Source: Candidatus Kapaibacterium sp.
Lineage (GTDB): Bacteria; Bacteroidota; Ignavibacteria; Kapaibacteriales; JAEUSM01
Assembly (NCBI GenBank): GCA_016788785.1
Contig: JAEUSM010000012.1
Span: forward strand, 62,001-126,000
Length of the DNA stretch: 64,000 nucleotides
Direction: 5' to 3'
Shown here: piece after piece, positions 1 through 7,154 of the stretch
Position numbering within the stretch: the stretch's first letter is position 1
Layout of the letters: every line of letters starts with the position of its first letter
Program-made: the position numbers and the translations under genes
The notes under the pieces: generated by a model
Database searches by the model: none
What the model saw: the letters and a program-made list of their open reading frames with translations, nothing else
What the model was told of the DNA's origin: nothing

Positions 1-1422
1 TTGTAAATAATCAGAAAATACTAATTTGGAATTATACTGTTGCAAACCAGGATTTTTGACTTCACCAATGACATTGACATAATCCAAGCGTTTTAAAATT
101 ACAATTGAGTCTCTATGTTCTAAAACCACGTTATCTTCGATGCGTTCTTTTTCTAACAAACGTGCAAAGTTTACAGCCATTTGTCCTTTTGTCGAACGAT
201 TTTGTACAGTCAAATACTGACGTTCAGCATCAGTTAATTCTAAGTCACTATTTTTTTTCTGAAGTCGAAGTAACTCCTTATCTTCCGGTTGCTCTTGATG
301 ACGAACAAAAAACGATGTTTCCAAACTCGCTGTGGGTAATACACCTCCAGCACGCTTAAGAATACTTAGTAATCTTTCCTCAGGTCCAATAGAATATCTT
401 CCAGGGAAACGAACTTCTCCTGTCAAGGAAATATATCGCAATTCGAAATATTTCGATTTTGCACGTACATAGATTCTATCTCCCAAAATGAGATTCATAT
501 CATTCGGAAATGTTGCATTAGGTTGATAAAATGTTTCTTGTTTCCATGCGGAAGCATCTATGACATAAATATTCGTTTCGTTGGTTTTATAATTTAAACG
601 AACGAGTTCTACAGAATCTATTAAAGATTTTGGAGTAAATCCACCTGCAAAACGAATAATCGTTGAAACTTTATCACCTTCACGAAACTCATATTTTTTC
701 TCTTTGTTATTTGCAACTTCTCCATTTATTTCAATGAAATTTGTTTTTCCATCTGTAAATGGAACAACAATGACATCACCACCTAACATTGTAGGATTAT
801 GAGTTTTGTCACCGAGTGCATAATATTTCATCAAATCTACATTGAGAACTGTTCCGTTCTCTCGTTTTATCAAAATATTTCTCGTAGAGGCATTTTCCAA
901 TGGACCACCAGCGCGAACCATTATCTCAGACAATCTTACTGCTTGTGTAGCATTAACATAAGCAGGTGTTCGAACTGCTCCAAGAATTGATACTTTGAAT
1001 TCTGATAGTTTAGAAAGTGACAAAGAAACTTCCGTTGTTTTGTACATCTTTGTAGCACGTTGCATTACTTCTTTTTCTACTTCTGCTAAAGTTTTACCAT
1101 TAGTGGAAATAACACCAACATCTTTGATGACAATACTACCATCTGGATTAACAGGTATCTCAAATTGTCTTGATGGGAATGTTAATACTAAGAAAGTAAG
1201 TTTATCTCCTGGAGAAACAAGATACGTGTTTTTATCAACGGGAGTTTCTTGAATGTTTGTAACTTCTTTTGTGATTTCTAATAAATTTTTGACCCCCAAT
1301 GTATCGTACTCACCTGGTTTTTCTACACCCTTTGTAGGGAAAGTGATTCCCTGCATTTGACTAAATAGAGCAGAAGGAAGAAAGATTACAAGGAAAGTGA
1401 TTGCAAATAAAATACTGCGCAT
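1..1422 (-). CDS. SLBB-domain polysaccharide export outer-membrane protein (3' end outside window)
   Basis: The minus strand is open for 474 codons from ATG at 1422 to the window edge, so the C-terminus is missing. My translation starts with a signal peptide (charged start, ILFAITFLVIFLPSALFS, then Q). A poly-export domain follows (about residues 60-125, with YLVSPGDKL and VNPDGSI). Then come SLBB beta-grasp repeats, each with a signature such as ILGAVRTPAYV, INGEVAN, LTGEVRFPGRY and, at the cut edge, VIGEVKNPG. Family members (Wza/BexD type) form periplasmic/outer-membrane conduits for capsule or exopolysaccharide. The matching Wzz-like inner-membrane protein is not adjacent; one lies at 23787-25022. 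A TATATTTG box lies 40 nt upstream of the start. The family call is secure; the exported polymer is unknown. Confidence 0.88.
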   Translation of the reverse strand, partial: MRSILFAITFLVIFLPSALFSQMQGITFPTKGVEKPGEYDTLGVKNLLEITKEVTNIQETPVDKNTYLVSPGDKLTFLVLTFPSRQFEIPVNPDGSIVIKDVGVISTNGKTLAEVEKEVMQRATKMYKTTEVSLSLSKLSEFKVSILGAVRTPAYVNATQAVRLSEIMVRAGGPLENASTRNILIKRENGTVLNVDLMKYYALGDKTHNPTMLGGDVIVVPFTDGKTNFIEINGEVANNKEKKYEFREGDKVSTIIRFAGGFTPKSLIDSVELVRLNYKTNETNIYVIDASAWKQETFYQPNATFPNDMNLILGDRIYVRAKSKYFELRYISLTGEVRFPGRYSIGPEERLLSILKRAGGVLPTASLETSFFVRHQEQPEDKELLRLQKKNSDLELTDAERQYLTVQNRSTKGQMAVNFARLLEKERIEDNVVLEHRDSIVILKRLDYVNVIGEVKNPGLQQYNSKLVFSDYLQ

Positions 1423-1460
1423 ACTGTCTTTACGACTGAAAAATTTGTTGTTGAGATTTA

Positions 1461-1468
1461 CAAATATA
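1461..1468 (-). promoter_or_regulatory. Bacteroidota-type -7 box (TATATTTG) for the SLBB export gene
   Basis: The minus strand reads TATATTTG, an exact match to the TAnnTTTG -7 consensus of the Bacteroidota primary sigma factor. It would give a leader of about 35 nt before ATG 1422. No TTTG is visible at the expected -33 distance, so confidence is limited. Confidence 0.4.
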
Positions 1469-1500
1469 CGAAAATTACGGTTACTATCTATTATTACTCT

Positions 1501-2286
1501 ATGGATTTGAATAATTTACAAACGGTTGCTATTGATGCTGCTATACAGGCTGGAAAAAAGTTACGAGAAGGTTTTGGAAGTGCATTTGAAATATCGAATA
1601 AAGAAGGTGTTCACAATTTAGTGACAGAATATGATTACATTGCCGAGCAAACAATTATTTCACAAATAAAACACTCGTTTCCTAATCATTTTATTCTTTC
1701 AGAAGAAGCTGGAGCAAATGATTCAACATCGGATATTCGCTGGATTATAGACCCATTAGATGGGACAGTAAATTTTGCTCATTCCATTCCAATATTTTGT
1801 GTTTCTATTGGTGTAGAGATGGCCGGTGAAATGGTAGTTGGAGTGATTTACAATCCAATGCTTGAAGAGCTTTTTGTTGCAGTTCGTGGTAAAGGTGCGA
1901 CATTAAATGGTCGTCAAATCAGGGTTTCTACGACAACAAACTTAAAAGACGCTATTTTGGTAACAGGATTTCCCTATAATGTTGCTCAAAATATTGATGG
2001 TTGTATTGATGATGTCGTAACAATTCTCAAATTAGGTTTACCACTTCGACGATTAGGTTCTGCTGCATTAGATTTGGCATATCTTGCAGCTGGAAGATTT
2101 GATGGGTATTGGGAATCGAGATTAAATCCTTGGGATATTGCAGCCGGAATGTTGATTGTTCGAGAAGCCGGTGGAAGAATTACTCATTACGACAACAGTG
2201 ATTATAAACTTTCTAACGGAACTGTACTCGCCACAAATTCCTTGATTCATGACGAGTTGTCCAAAGCTTTACATCCAAATCTTTAA
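1501..2286 (+). CDS. suhB: Inositol-1-monophosphatase family phosphatase (SuhB-like)
   Basis: This 261-residue protein has the usual length for the family and its two metal-binding signatures. These are WIIDPLDGTVNFAH (about residues 81-94, with SEEAG just upstream supplying the Glu ligand) and WDIAAGMLIVREAGG near residue 215. Such enzymes hydrolyse myo-inositol-1-phosphate or related sugar phosphates with Mg2+; bacterial SuhB also moonlights in rRNA transcription. It is cytosolic, with no signal peptide. It is transcribed away from the SLBB gene. Its stop codon directly abuts the convergent exonuclease III stop with no bases between them. Relatives such as CysQ or histidinol-phosphatase cannot be excluded, so the substrate is uncertain while the fold is not. 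Confidence 0.9.
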   Translation: MDLNNLQTVAIDAAIQAGKKLREGFGSAFEISNKEGVHNLVTEYDYIAEQTIISQIKHSFPNHFILSEEAGANDSTSDIRWIIDPLDGTVNFAHSIPIFCVSIGVEMAGEMVVGVIYNPMLEELFVAVRGKGATLNGRQIRVSTTTNLKDAILVTGFPYNVAQNIDGCIDDVVTILKLGLPLRRLGSAALDLAYLAAGRFDGYWESRLNPWDIAAGMLIVREAGGRITHYDNSDYKLSNGTVLATNSLIHDELSKALHPNL

Positions 2287-3054
2287 TTACACACCTAATT
2301 CAATCACTACAGGGCAATGATCTGACCCTTCTTGTTGGTCTTGATGGTAACTTTTTTTGACAGCTGGAAGTAATTCATGCGTTACCATATGGTAATCTAT
2401 TCTCCAACCAACGTTATTGGGTCTGGCTCGTTGTTGTACAGACCACCATGTATATTGGTCACCTTCTTTACTAAATTCTCTGAAGGTATCAACATACCCC
2501 AAATCGATTATTTTATCTATTTTTTCACGCTCAATGGGCATAAATCCACTTGTTTCAATGTTCTGTTTTGGTCGAGCCAAATCAATTTCTTTATGAGCTG
2601 TATTGTAATCGCCAGAAATCAATAGATTCTTTTTGGTTTTTCGTAATTGTTCGCAATAATCAAACAAAGCATCATAAAATTCCAATTTGTATTGAACTCG
2701 ATGATCACCGGTTCCACCATTAGGAAAATATATACTCATAATGGTTAAATCTGGTAAGTCTATTTGAATGACTCTCCCTTCATTATCAAATTTTGGGTCT
2801 CCAAAGCCATAGCGAACTTCTATAGGTTTTTGTTTTGTAAGAATCCCCACACCACTATACCCTTTTTTCACAGCACATGGAAAGAAATAGCCATAATAAT
2901 CATCTGGATAATGGAATACATCTTCAATAGTATCCAATTCAGCACGAACTTCTTGTAAACAAAGAACATCTGGGTTCTCTTGTTCGATATAATCTATAAG
3001 CCCTTTTTTGACAGAGGCTCTGACGCCATTAATATTCCAAGAAACAACTTTCAT
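2287..3054 (-). CDS. xth: Exodeoxyribonuclease III (AP endonuclease, Xth family)
   Basis: This endonuclease/exonuclease/phosphatase-fold enzyme cleaves DNA 5' to abasic sites in base-excision repair. Visible motifs in order: MKVVSWNINGVRA at the N-terminus (Asn metal ligand), PDVLCLQEVRA (catalytic Glu), SIYFPNGG, LLISGDYNTAH (Asp/Asn), and the C-terminal GWRIDYHMVT with GSDHCPVV (catalytic Asp-His). I chose ATG 3054 rather than an in-frame ATG at 3087. The downstream start gives the canonical N-terminus, has GGAG about 8 nt upstream, and the upstream codons lie inside the terminator hairpin of the preceding E2 gene. The protein is 255 residues, normal for the family. It follows the E2 gene on the same strand but is separated from it by that terminator. 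Confidence 0.93.
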   Translation of the reverse strand: MKVVSWNINGVRASVKKGLIDYIEQENPDVLCLQEVRAELDTIEDVFHYPDDYYGYFFPCAVKKGYSGVGILTKQKPIEVRYGFGDPKFDNEGRVIQIDLPDLTIMSIYFPNGGTGDHRVQYKLEFYDALFDYCEQLRKTKKNLLISGDYNTAHKEIDLARPKQNIETSGFMPIEREKIDKIIDLGYVDTFREFSKEGDQYTWWSVQQRARPNNVGWRIDYHMVTHELLPAVKKSYHQDQQEGSDHCPVVIELGV

Positions 3055-3065
3055 ATTTTTACTCC

Positions 3066-3100
3066 AAAAAAAAACCCGATGTTCCATAGAAACATCGGGT
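3066..3100 (-). terminator. Rho-independent terminator after the E2 gene
   Basis: A perfect 10-bp stem (acccgatgtt, 3074-3083, with aacatcgggt, 3091-3100) encloses a 7-nt loop. On the minus strand it is followed by a run of nine T. It lies 17 nt beyond the E2 stop codon. Confidence 0.85.
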
Positions 3101-3116
3101 AATAGATAAAAGTGAA

Positions 3117-4535
3117 TTACATCATTATAGTATTTTCATTCATTTTTTCCAACGATTTGCAAATTGCATTGAGACATTGACCTGCTAAAGCTCCGTCAAC
3201 TACTCTATGATCGTATGTTAATGACATATAGACCATATGACGAACAACAATTAAATCGTTTCCATCAACTTCTATAACAACTGGGCGTTTTTGAATTGCT
3301 CCAATTCCCATAATTGCAACTTGTGGTTGATTGATTACTGGGTTTCCAAATAAAGAACCAAATGTACCAACATTAGTAATAGTAAATGTACCACCTTGGA
3401 TATCATCTGGGCTTAGTTTTTTCGAACGTGCACGACCTGCTAAATCAGTAACCGCACGTGCTAATCCTGTGATATTTAATGCATCAGCATTTTTGATAAC
3501 GGGAACAATCAAGTTACCATCATCCAAAGCAGTAGCAAAGCTAAGGTTCAATTTTTTGTGTTTAACGATGTTTTTACCGTCTACACTGACATTCACATCT
3601 GGGAAAGCTTTTACACCATCTATAGCTGCTTTCGCAAAGAAAGGTGTGTATGTTAATTTCATACCTTCACGTTTTTCAAATGCAGCTTTATTTTTCTCTC
3701 TGAACTTCACGATGTTAGTAACATCAGCTTCTTGAACACTGGTTACGTGTGGTGAAGTTAGTTTTGATTTCACCATATGCTCAGCAATCAACTGACGCAC
3801 TCGATCCATTGGAACGATTTCAACATCATCACCCCAGTTTTTCGGTAATTCTGGAGCACTTGGTGCTGAAGGTGCAGATGGAGTTGGAGTAGCTGCAGGA
3901 GTTGCATAAACAACTGTAGGTGAAGGAGCTGCAACACCATTTGTTCCTGACGTTCTATTTTGAATATATCCTAATAAATCAACCTTGGTAACTCTACCGT
4001 CAATTCCAGTTCCTGTGATTGTGTCTAACTCTTGAACAGAAACTTTTTCTGCTTCTGCTATAGAACGTACCAAAGGAGAATAGAATCGTGAACCTGATTC
4101 ACGTGGAATATCATAAGTTTGAACGCCATTAGATGCTGCAGGTGCAGGAATTGGAGCAGAAACAACAGGAGCAGGTGCAGGAGCTGCCACAACAACAGGA
4201 GCAGGTGCAGGAGCCGGAGCTGCTACAGTTGCAGGAGCAGGTTCGGGTGCTTTTGCGGGTGAGGGTGCAGTTGAACCTCCAGATGCAGCAGCTGTTACGT
4301 CTGTTTCTATAATACCAACCACAACACCAACTTCTACAGTATCGTCAGGTTGTGCTAAAATTTTCACTAATATACCGTCAACAGGTGCTGGTACTTCTGT
4401 ATCTACTTTATCAGTAGAAATTTCCAGAATTGGTTGATCACGTTCAATTTTTTCGCCTTCTTTTTTGAGCCATTGAAGAACCTTACCTTCTTGGATAGAT
4501 TCTCCCATTTTGGGCATAACAATTTCAACAGTCAT
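3117..4535 (-). CDS. 2-oxoacid dehydrogenase E2 component (dihydrolipoamide acyltransferase)
   Basis: This core subunit of a pyruvate-, 2-oxoglutarate- or branched-chain-oxoacid dehydrogenase complex passes acyl groups from E1 to CoA through a swinging lipoyl arm. Domains: lipoyl domain at residues 1-76 with the lipoylated Lys43 (EISTDKVDTEV); a long Ala/Pro linker (80-140); a peripheral subunit-binding domain for E1/E3 at 151-192 (FYSPLVRSIAEAEKV, GTGIDGRVTKVDL); a second Ala/Pro linker; and the catalytic acyltransferase domain from about 235, ending in SLTYDHRVVDGA with the active His and Asp. The length of 472 is typical. No E1 or E3 gene is adjacent, so the substrate cannot be assigned; the MGESIQEG start resembles SucB/BkdB rather than AceF. 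Confidence 0.93.
   Translation of the reverse strand: MTVEIVMPKMGESIQEGKVLQWLKKEGEKIERDQPILEISTDKVDTEVPAPVDGILVKILAQPDDTVEVGVVVGIIETDVTAAASGGSTAPSPAKAPEPAPATVAAPAPAPAPVVVAAPAPAPVVSAPIPAPAASNGVQTYDIPRESGSRFYSPLVRSIAEAEKVSVQELDTITGTGIDGRVTKVDLLGYIQNRTSGTNGVAAPSPTVVYATPAATPTPSAPSAPSAPELPKNWGDDVEIVPMDRVRQLIAEHMVKSKLTSPHVTSVQEADVTNIVKFREKNKAAFEKREGMKLTYTPFFAKAAIDGVKAFPDVNVSVDGKNIVKHKKLNLSFATALDDGNLIVPVIKNADALNITGLARAVTDLAGRARSKKLSPDDIQGGTFTITNVGTFGSLFGNPVINQPQVAIMGIGAIQKRPVVIEVDGNDLIVVRHMVYMSLTYDHRVVDGALAGQCLNAICKSLEKMNENTIMM
4161..4214. repeat. Two direct 24-bp repeats encoding the E2 Ala/Pro linker
   Basis: The 24-bp unit beginning aacaacaggagcaggtgcag occurs at 4161-4184 and again at 4191-4214, offset by exactly 30 nt (10 codons). 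It encodes alternating Ala-Pro and Val in the flexible linker after the lipoyl domain. This is probably replication-slippage sequence; length variation would not disturb the frame. Confidence 0.8.
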
Positions 4536-4583
4536 GTGTGCTTTTTGAGTATGTTGATAGAATAAATTTTTTTCCTAATGAAA

Positions 4584-4614
4584 CAAAAGTACGAAAAATA
4601 TTGCCTCGTTCGAA
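4584..4614 (-). promoter_or_regulatory. Putative promoter of the E2 gene (TTCG-N19-TACTTTTG)
   Basis: TACTTTTG on the minus strand (4584-4591) fits the TAnnTTTG -7 consensus. A 3/4 match to the -33 TTTG lies 19 nt upstream (4611-4614). The predicted leader is about 45 nt. Confidence 0.4.
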
Positions 4615-4615
4615 C

Positions 4616-5524
4616 CTATTGGAGTAAATTCCTTATTGCTGGCTCTATTTTTTCGTAATCAAATTGAAATCCTTCTGCGATTAATCGACGTGGCGGAGCA
4701 TTTTGACCTAAAAGTACAATACCACTCATTTCACCTAAAAGTAAACGTAATGCAAAGGATGGAACAGGGAAAATGGATGGTCTATGAAGTACACGACCAA
4801 TTGTTGAGCTAAACTCTTTCATTGACACCGGATTCGGTGCAGTTGCATTGTATATTCCTTCTACGTGTGAATTGGTAAGTGCAAACATAAATACGTTTAC
4901 CAAATCTTCACGGTGAATCCAAGAAAGCATTTGCGTACCACTTCCAAGACAACCACCAACAAAAAATTTATACGGAAGTGCTAATTTGGCTAACGCTCCT
5001 TCATTAGGATCTAAGACAACTCCAATGCGTATTATGACCTTTCGAACATCTTTTCGTAAGTTTCTCGTTGCATTTTCCCATTGAAAGCATACGTTAGCTA
5101 AAAAATCAGTTCCGTTTATATGACGTTCATCACAAATAATAGAATTGGGTGAATCTCCATAAAATCCAACACCGGATGCTGAAATAAATGCTTCTGGAGG
5201 AGTAGATGAAGTGTTGATAACAGAAACTAACAACGAAGTAGAATCAACCCTACTGGAAAGTATTTCTTGTTTGTACTGTTCGCTCCATCGTTTGGTACCA
5301 ACATTGGCACCAGTCAATTGAATAACGGCTTTTGCCGATTGAATATATTTAGTCCAATCTCCAATGGTAGTAGCATCCCATTGAATACGTGAATATGTCT
5401 CAAAATCTTTCGATTCTTTACGAGAAAGGACATACACTTTGTAGCCACTCCTGTGAAGAATATTCGCCAGTGCTGTACCAATAAAACCAGAACCACCTGC
5501 AATAACAATATGTTTCATACTCAT
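4616..5524 (-). CDS. TIGR01777-type NAD(P)-dependent epimerase (YfcH/SDR39U1-like)
   Basis: This 302-residue extended short-chain dehydrogenase has the Rossmann glycine motif IVIAGGSGFIGTALA at the N-terminus. It also has the family-typical IQLTGANVGTKRWSEQYKQEI, followed by SASGVGFYGD. Near the end it carries the DUF1731-like segment (PRRLIAEGFQFDYEKIEPAI). Its relatives (YfcH, SulA-type epimerases) are conserved but their substrates are not established, so I give no pathway. It starts at ATG 5524; an alternative ATG lies two codons in (5518). It lies downstream of rplI, behind that gene's terminator, with a possible promoter of its own. Confidence 0.85.
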   Translation of the reverse strand: MSMKHIVIAGGSGFIGTALANILHRSGYKVYVLSRKESKDFETYSRIQWDATTIGDWTKYIQSAKAVIQLTGANVGTKRWSEQYKQEILSSRVDSTSLLVSVINTSSTPPEAFISASGVGFYGDSPNSIICDERHINGTDFLANVCFQWENATRNLRKDVRKVIIRIGVVLDPNEGALAKLALPYKFFVGGCLGSGTQMLSWIHREDLVNVFMFALTNSHVEGIYNATAPNPVSMKEFSSTIGRVLHRPSIFPVPSFALRLLLGEMSGIVLLGQNAPPRRLIAEGFQFDYEKIEPAIRNLLQ

Positions 5525-5530
5525 TAAAAC

Positions 5531-5563
5531 AAAAAAAAATCGTAGGAAAGTTTCCTACGATTT
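5531..5563 (-). terminator. Rho-independent terminator after rplI
   Basis: A 13-bp perfect inverted repeat (5537-5549 with 5551-5563; arm aaatcgtaggaaa) leads into a T-run on the minus strand. It starts 27 nt past the rplI stop codon and separates the ribosomal genes from the epimerase gene. Confidence 0.85.
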
Positions 5564-5564
5564 A

Positions 5565-5572
5565 CAAAAGTA
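5565..5572 (-). promoter_or_regulatory. Possible -7 box (TACTTTTG) for the epimerase gene
   Basis: TACTTTTG on the minus strand lies directly upstream of the rplI terminator hairpin. If it is used, transcription would start at the hairpin base and the hairpin would sit in the epimerase leader. No -33 element is visible, so support is weak. Confidence 0.22.
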
Positions 5573-5589
5573 CAAATAAATGTGGAAGA

Positions 5590-6036
5590 TTAGTCTGTGC
5601 TAATAACCCAAATTTTAATAGTTGCAGAAACATCTGCATGTAATTTCAATTTAACGTCGAATACACCCAATGAACGAATAGGTTGTTCGATGTTAATTTT
5701 GCGGCGATCGATATCATACCCATGAACTGTAAGTTCTTGAGAAATCATTTGTGGCGTAACTGTACCGAAAACTTTTCCACCTTCGCCTGTTTGCATTGGG
5801 ATAGTCAATTGTAAATCAGCTAATTTCACTGCTAATACTTCTGCATTTTCTTTGATTTTAGCCATTTTAGCAAGGTGAATTTGTTTTTCAACCTCTAATG
5901 CTTTGATTGCTCCCGGAGTAGCAAAGTATGCGAAACCTTGAGGGATAAGATAGTTACGAGCATAACCGTCTTTAACTTTTACAATATCACCAATTGAACC
6001 TAAATTTTCGACATCTTGTCGTAATATAATTTGCAT
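5590..6036 (-). CDS. rplI: 50S ribosomal protein L9
   Basis: This 148-residue protein of the large ribosomal subunit matches L9 throughout. It begins MQIILRQDVENLGSIGDIVKVKDGYARNYLIP with the signature GYARNYLIPQGFA. A long connecting helix follows (residues about 40-75), then the C-terminal domain with VFGTVTPQMI. It follows rpsF by only 14 nt on the same strand and both are probably co-transcribed from the promoter at 6542-6573. The usual partners ssb and rpsR are absent between them. Confidence 0.97.
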   Translation of the reverse strand: MQIILRQDVENLGSIGDIVKVKDGYARNYLIPQGFAYFATPGAIKALEVEKQIHLAKMAKIKENAEVLAVKLADLQLTIPMQTGEGGKVFGTVTPQMISQELTVHGYDIDRRKINIEQPIRSLGVFDVKLKLHADVSATIKIWVISTD

Positions 6037-6050
6037 TATGTTTTTGTCCT

Positions 6051-6467
6051 TTATTCAGTTATTGATGAAGTTTCGTTTGTTACCACAACTTCGGCAGAAG
6101 CAGCTTCACTTGCTTCTTTTTCAGCAAGTAATTGTTTTGCAGCAGCTCTTTCGATACGGAAAGTGCGAAGTTTTTGAGAAAGTACCATCGTCAAATGACG
6201 CATAATACCATCATCTAAAATCATAAAACGTTCCATTTGTGGGATGGTTGATGGTACAGCATTGAAAGCGATGTACACATAGTATCCATTAAATTTTTTG
6301 TTAATTGGGTAAGCCAATCTGCGACGTCCCCAGTGGTTGATTTCAACGATTTCTCCACCTTTATCTTCGATGAAGCTTTGAACTCTATTGACAATTGTAT
6401 GAATGTCGGCATCTTCCAATGCTGCATTCACGATAAATGTCGTTTCGTATAACTTTCGATTACTCAT
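6051..6467 (-). CDS. rpsF: 30S ribosomal protein S6
   Basis: S6 binds the central domain of 16S rRNA together with S18. The ferredoxin-like core is clear: YETTFIVNAALEDADIHTIV at the start, GGEIVEINHWGRRRLAYPINKKFNGYYVYIAFN in the middle, then ILDDGIMRHLTMVL. Beyond about residue 110 there is an Ala/Glu-rich tail (KQLLAEKEASEAASAEVV) that gives a total of 138 residues, longer than the E. coli core; such tails vary among species. It is the first gene of a two-gene rpsF-rplI unit. Confidence 0.96.
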   Translation of the reverse strand: MSNRKLYETTFIVNAALEDADIHTIVNRVQSFIEDKGGEIVEINHWGRRRLAYPINKKFNGYYVYIAFNAVPSTIPQMERFMILDDGIMRHLTMVLSQKLRTFRIERAAAKQLLAEKEASEAASAEVVVTNETSSITE

Positions 6468-6541
6468 TTGTAACCTATCCTATGGTTGTTAATAAACAGC
6501 GTAAAATGTATCTTCTACGCAGGAAAAATTTTTGGTAGCCA

Positions 6542-6573
6542 CAAATATACGACATTTATTTATCAAATCCAAA
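6542..6573 (-). promoter_or_regulatory. Promoter of rpsF-rplI (TTTG-N20-TATATTTG)
   Basis: On the minus strand TTTG (6570-6573) precedes TATATTTG (6542-6549) by 20 nt. This is a full match to the Bacteroidota -33/-7 promoter. The predicted leader is about 70 nt. Confidence 0.6.
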
Positions 6574-6659
6574 ATCTAGTAAGTAATTCGTGAAAATATA
6601 ATAAAAGTAGAATTTGGTACTGTTTTTGAATGATGTCAGTTAAATTTTAGAATTTTTTC

Positions 6660-6686
6660 TCAATTTGTACAAAAAAAATCCGATAA
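6660..6686 (+). promoter_or_regulatory. Sigma-28 (FliA)-like promoter of the flgN-flgK-flgL operon
   Basis: TCAATTTG, 11 nt, then TCCGATAA closely follows the flagellar sigma-28 pattern TAAAGTTT-N11-GCCGATAA: 5/8 at -35, 7/8 at -10, and exact spacing. It ends 7 nt before the flgN start codon, so the transcript would begin at or within a couple of nt of ATG 6694. flgK and flgL are late sigma-28 targets in well-studied flagellar systems, which fits. Confidence 0.55.
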
Positions 6687-6693
6687 TCACATA

Positions 6694-7149
6694 ATGACAC
6701 TTGCAGAAGAATTACATACATTGTTACAAGAGGAAGTTCAAATTCTCAAAGAATTGGTTGAATATGGAAATAGTCAACGTGATGCTCTTGTTTCCTACAA
6801 TATCGAACAGTTAGAAGAAATTACTCGAAAACAACAAAAATTATCTGCAGATTTACGGACGTTGGAACAAATGAGAATTCGTTTCATTGCCTCTATGCTA
6901 TCGCTTTCTGCAAGAGAGGCACAAGTGATGACTCTCTCAGAAGTACAAACAAAACTTCCACAAGAACAAGCTCAATTGTTTGATATGACGAAAATTCAAA
7001 TTGCTGCTCTGTTTTCAAAACTTCGTGGTATCAATAGCATAAACAGATATTTACTCAATAGGGCATCAAATTCTATTCAAGATTTAATTTCTGTTATTAA
7101 AAGTGGAGGAGATTTTAGAGATCCTTCTATGTGTAACGTAACCGTGTAA
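6694..7149 (+). CDS. flgN: FlgN-like flagellar export chaperone
   Basis: This 151-residue, almost entirely helical protein begins MTLAEELHTLLQEEVQILKEL and has heptad-like coiled-coil character through about residue 120, as in the FlgN family. FlgN is a cytosolic chaperone that keeps hook-filament junction proteins FlgK and FlgL export-competent and delivers them to the flagellar type III apparatus. The assignment rests on the helical pattern and on position: flgK begins 5 nt downstream, then flgL. Sequence conservation in FlgN is always low. A sigma-28-like promoter ends 7 nt before the start codon. Confidence 0.8.
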   Translation: MTLAEELHTLLQEEVQILKELVEYGNSQRDALVSYNIEQLEEITRKQQKLSADLRTLEQMRIRFIASMLSLSAREAQVMTLSEVQTKLPQEQAQLFDMTKIQIAALFSKLRGINSINRYLLNRASNSIQDLISVIKSGGDFRDPSMCNVTV

Positions 7150-7154
7150 AAGCT

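Noticed and set aside
105-1252. Plus-strand frames at 105-359, 799-990 and 995-1252
   Set aside because: They are antisense shadows of the SLBB export gene, which is continuously open on the minus strand with recognisable domains.
3055-3087. Longer exonuclease III start at 3087
   Set aside because: It lies inside the E2 terminator; the downstream ATG has a GGAG site and the conserved N-terminus.
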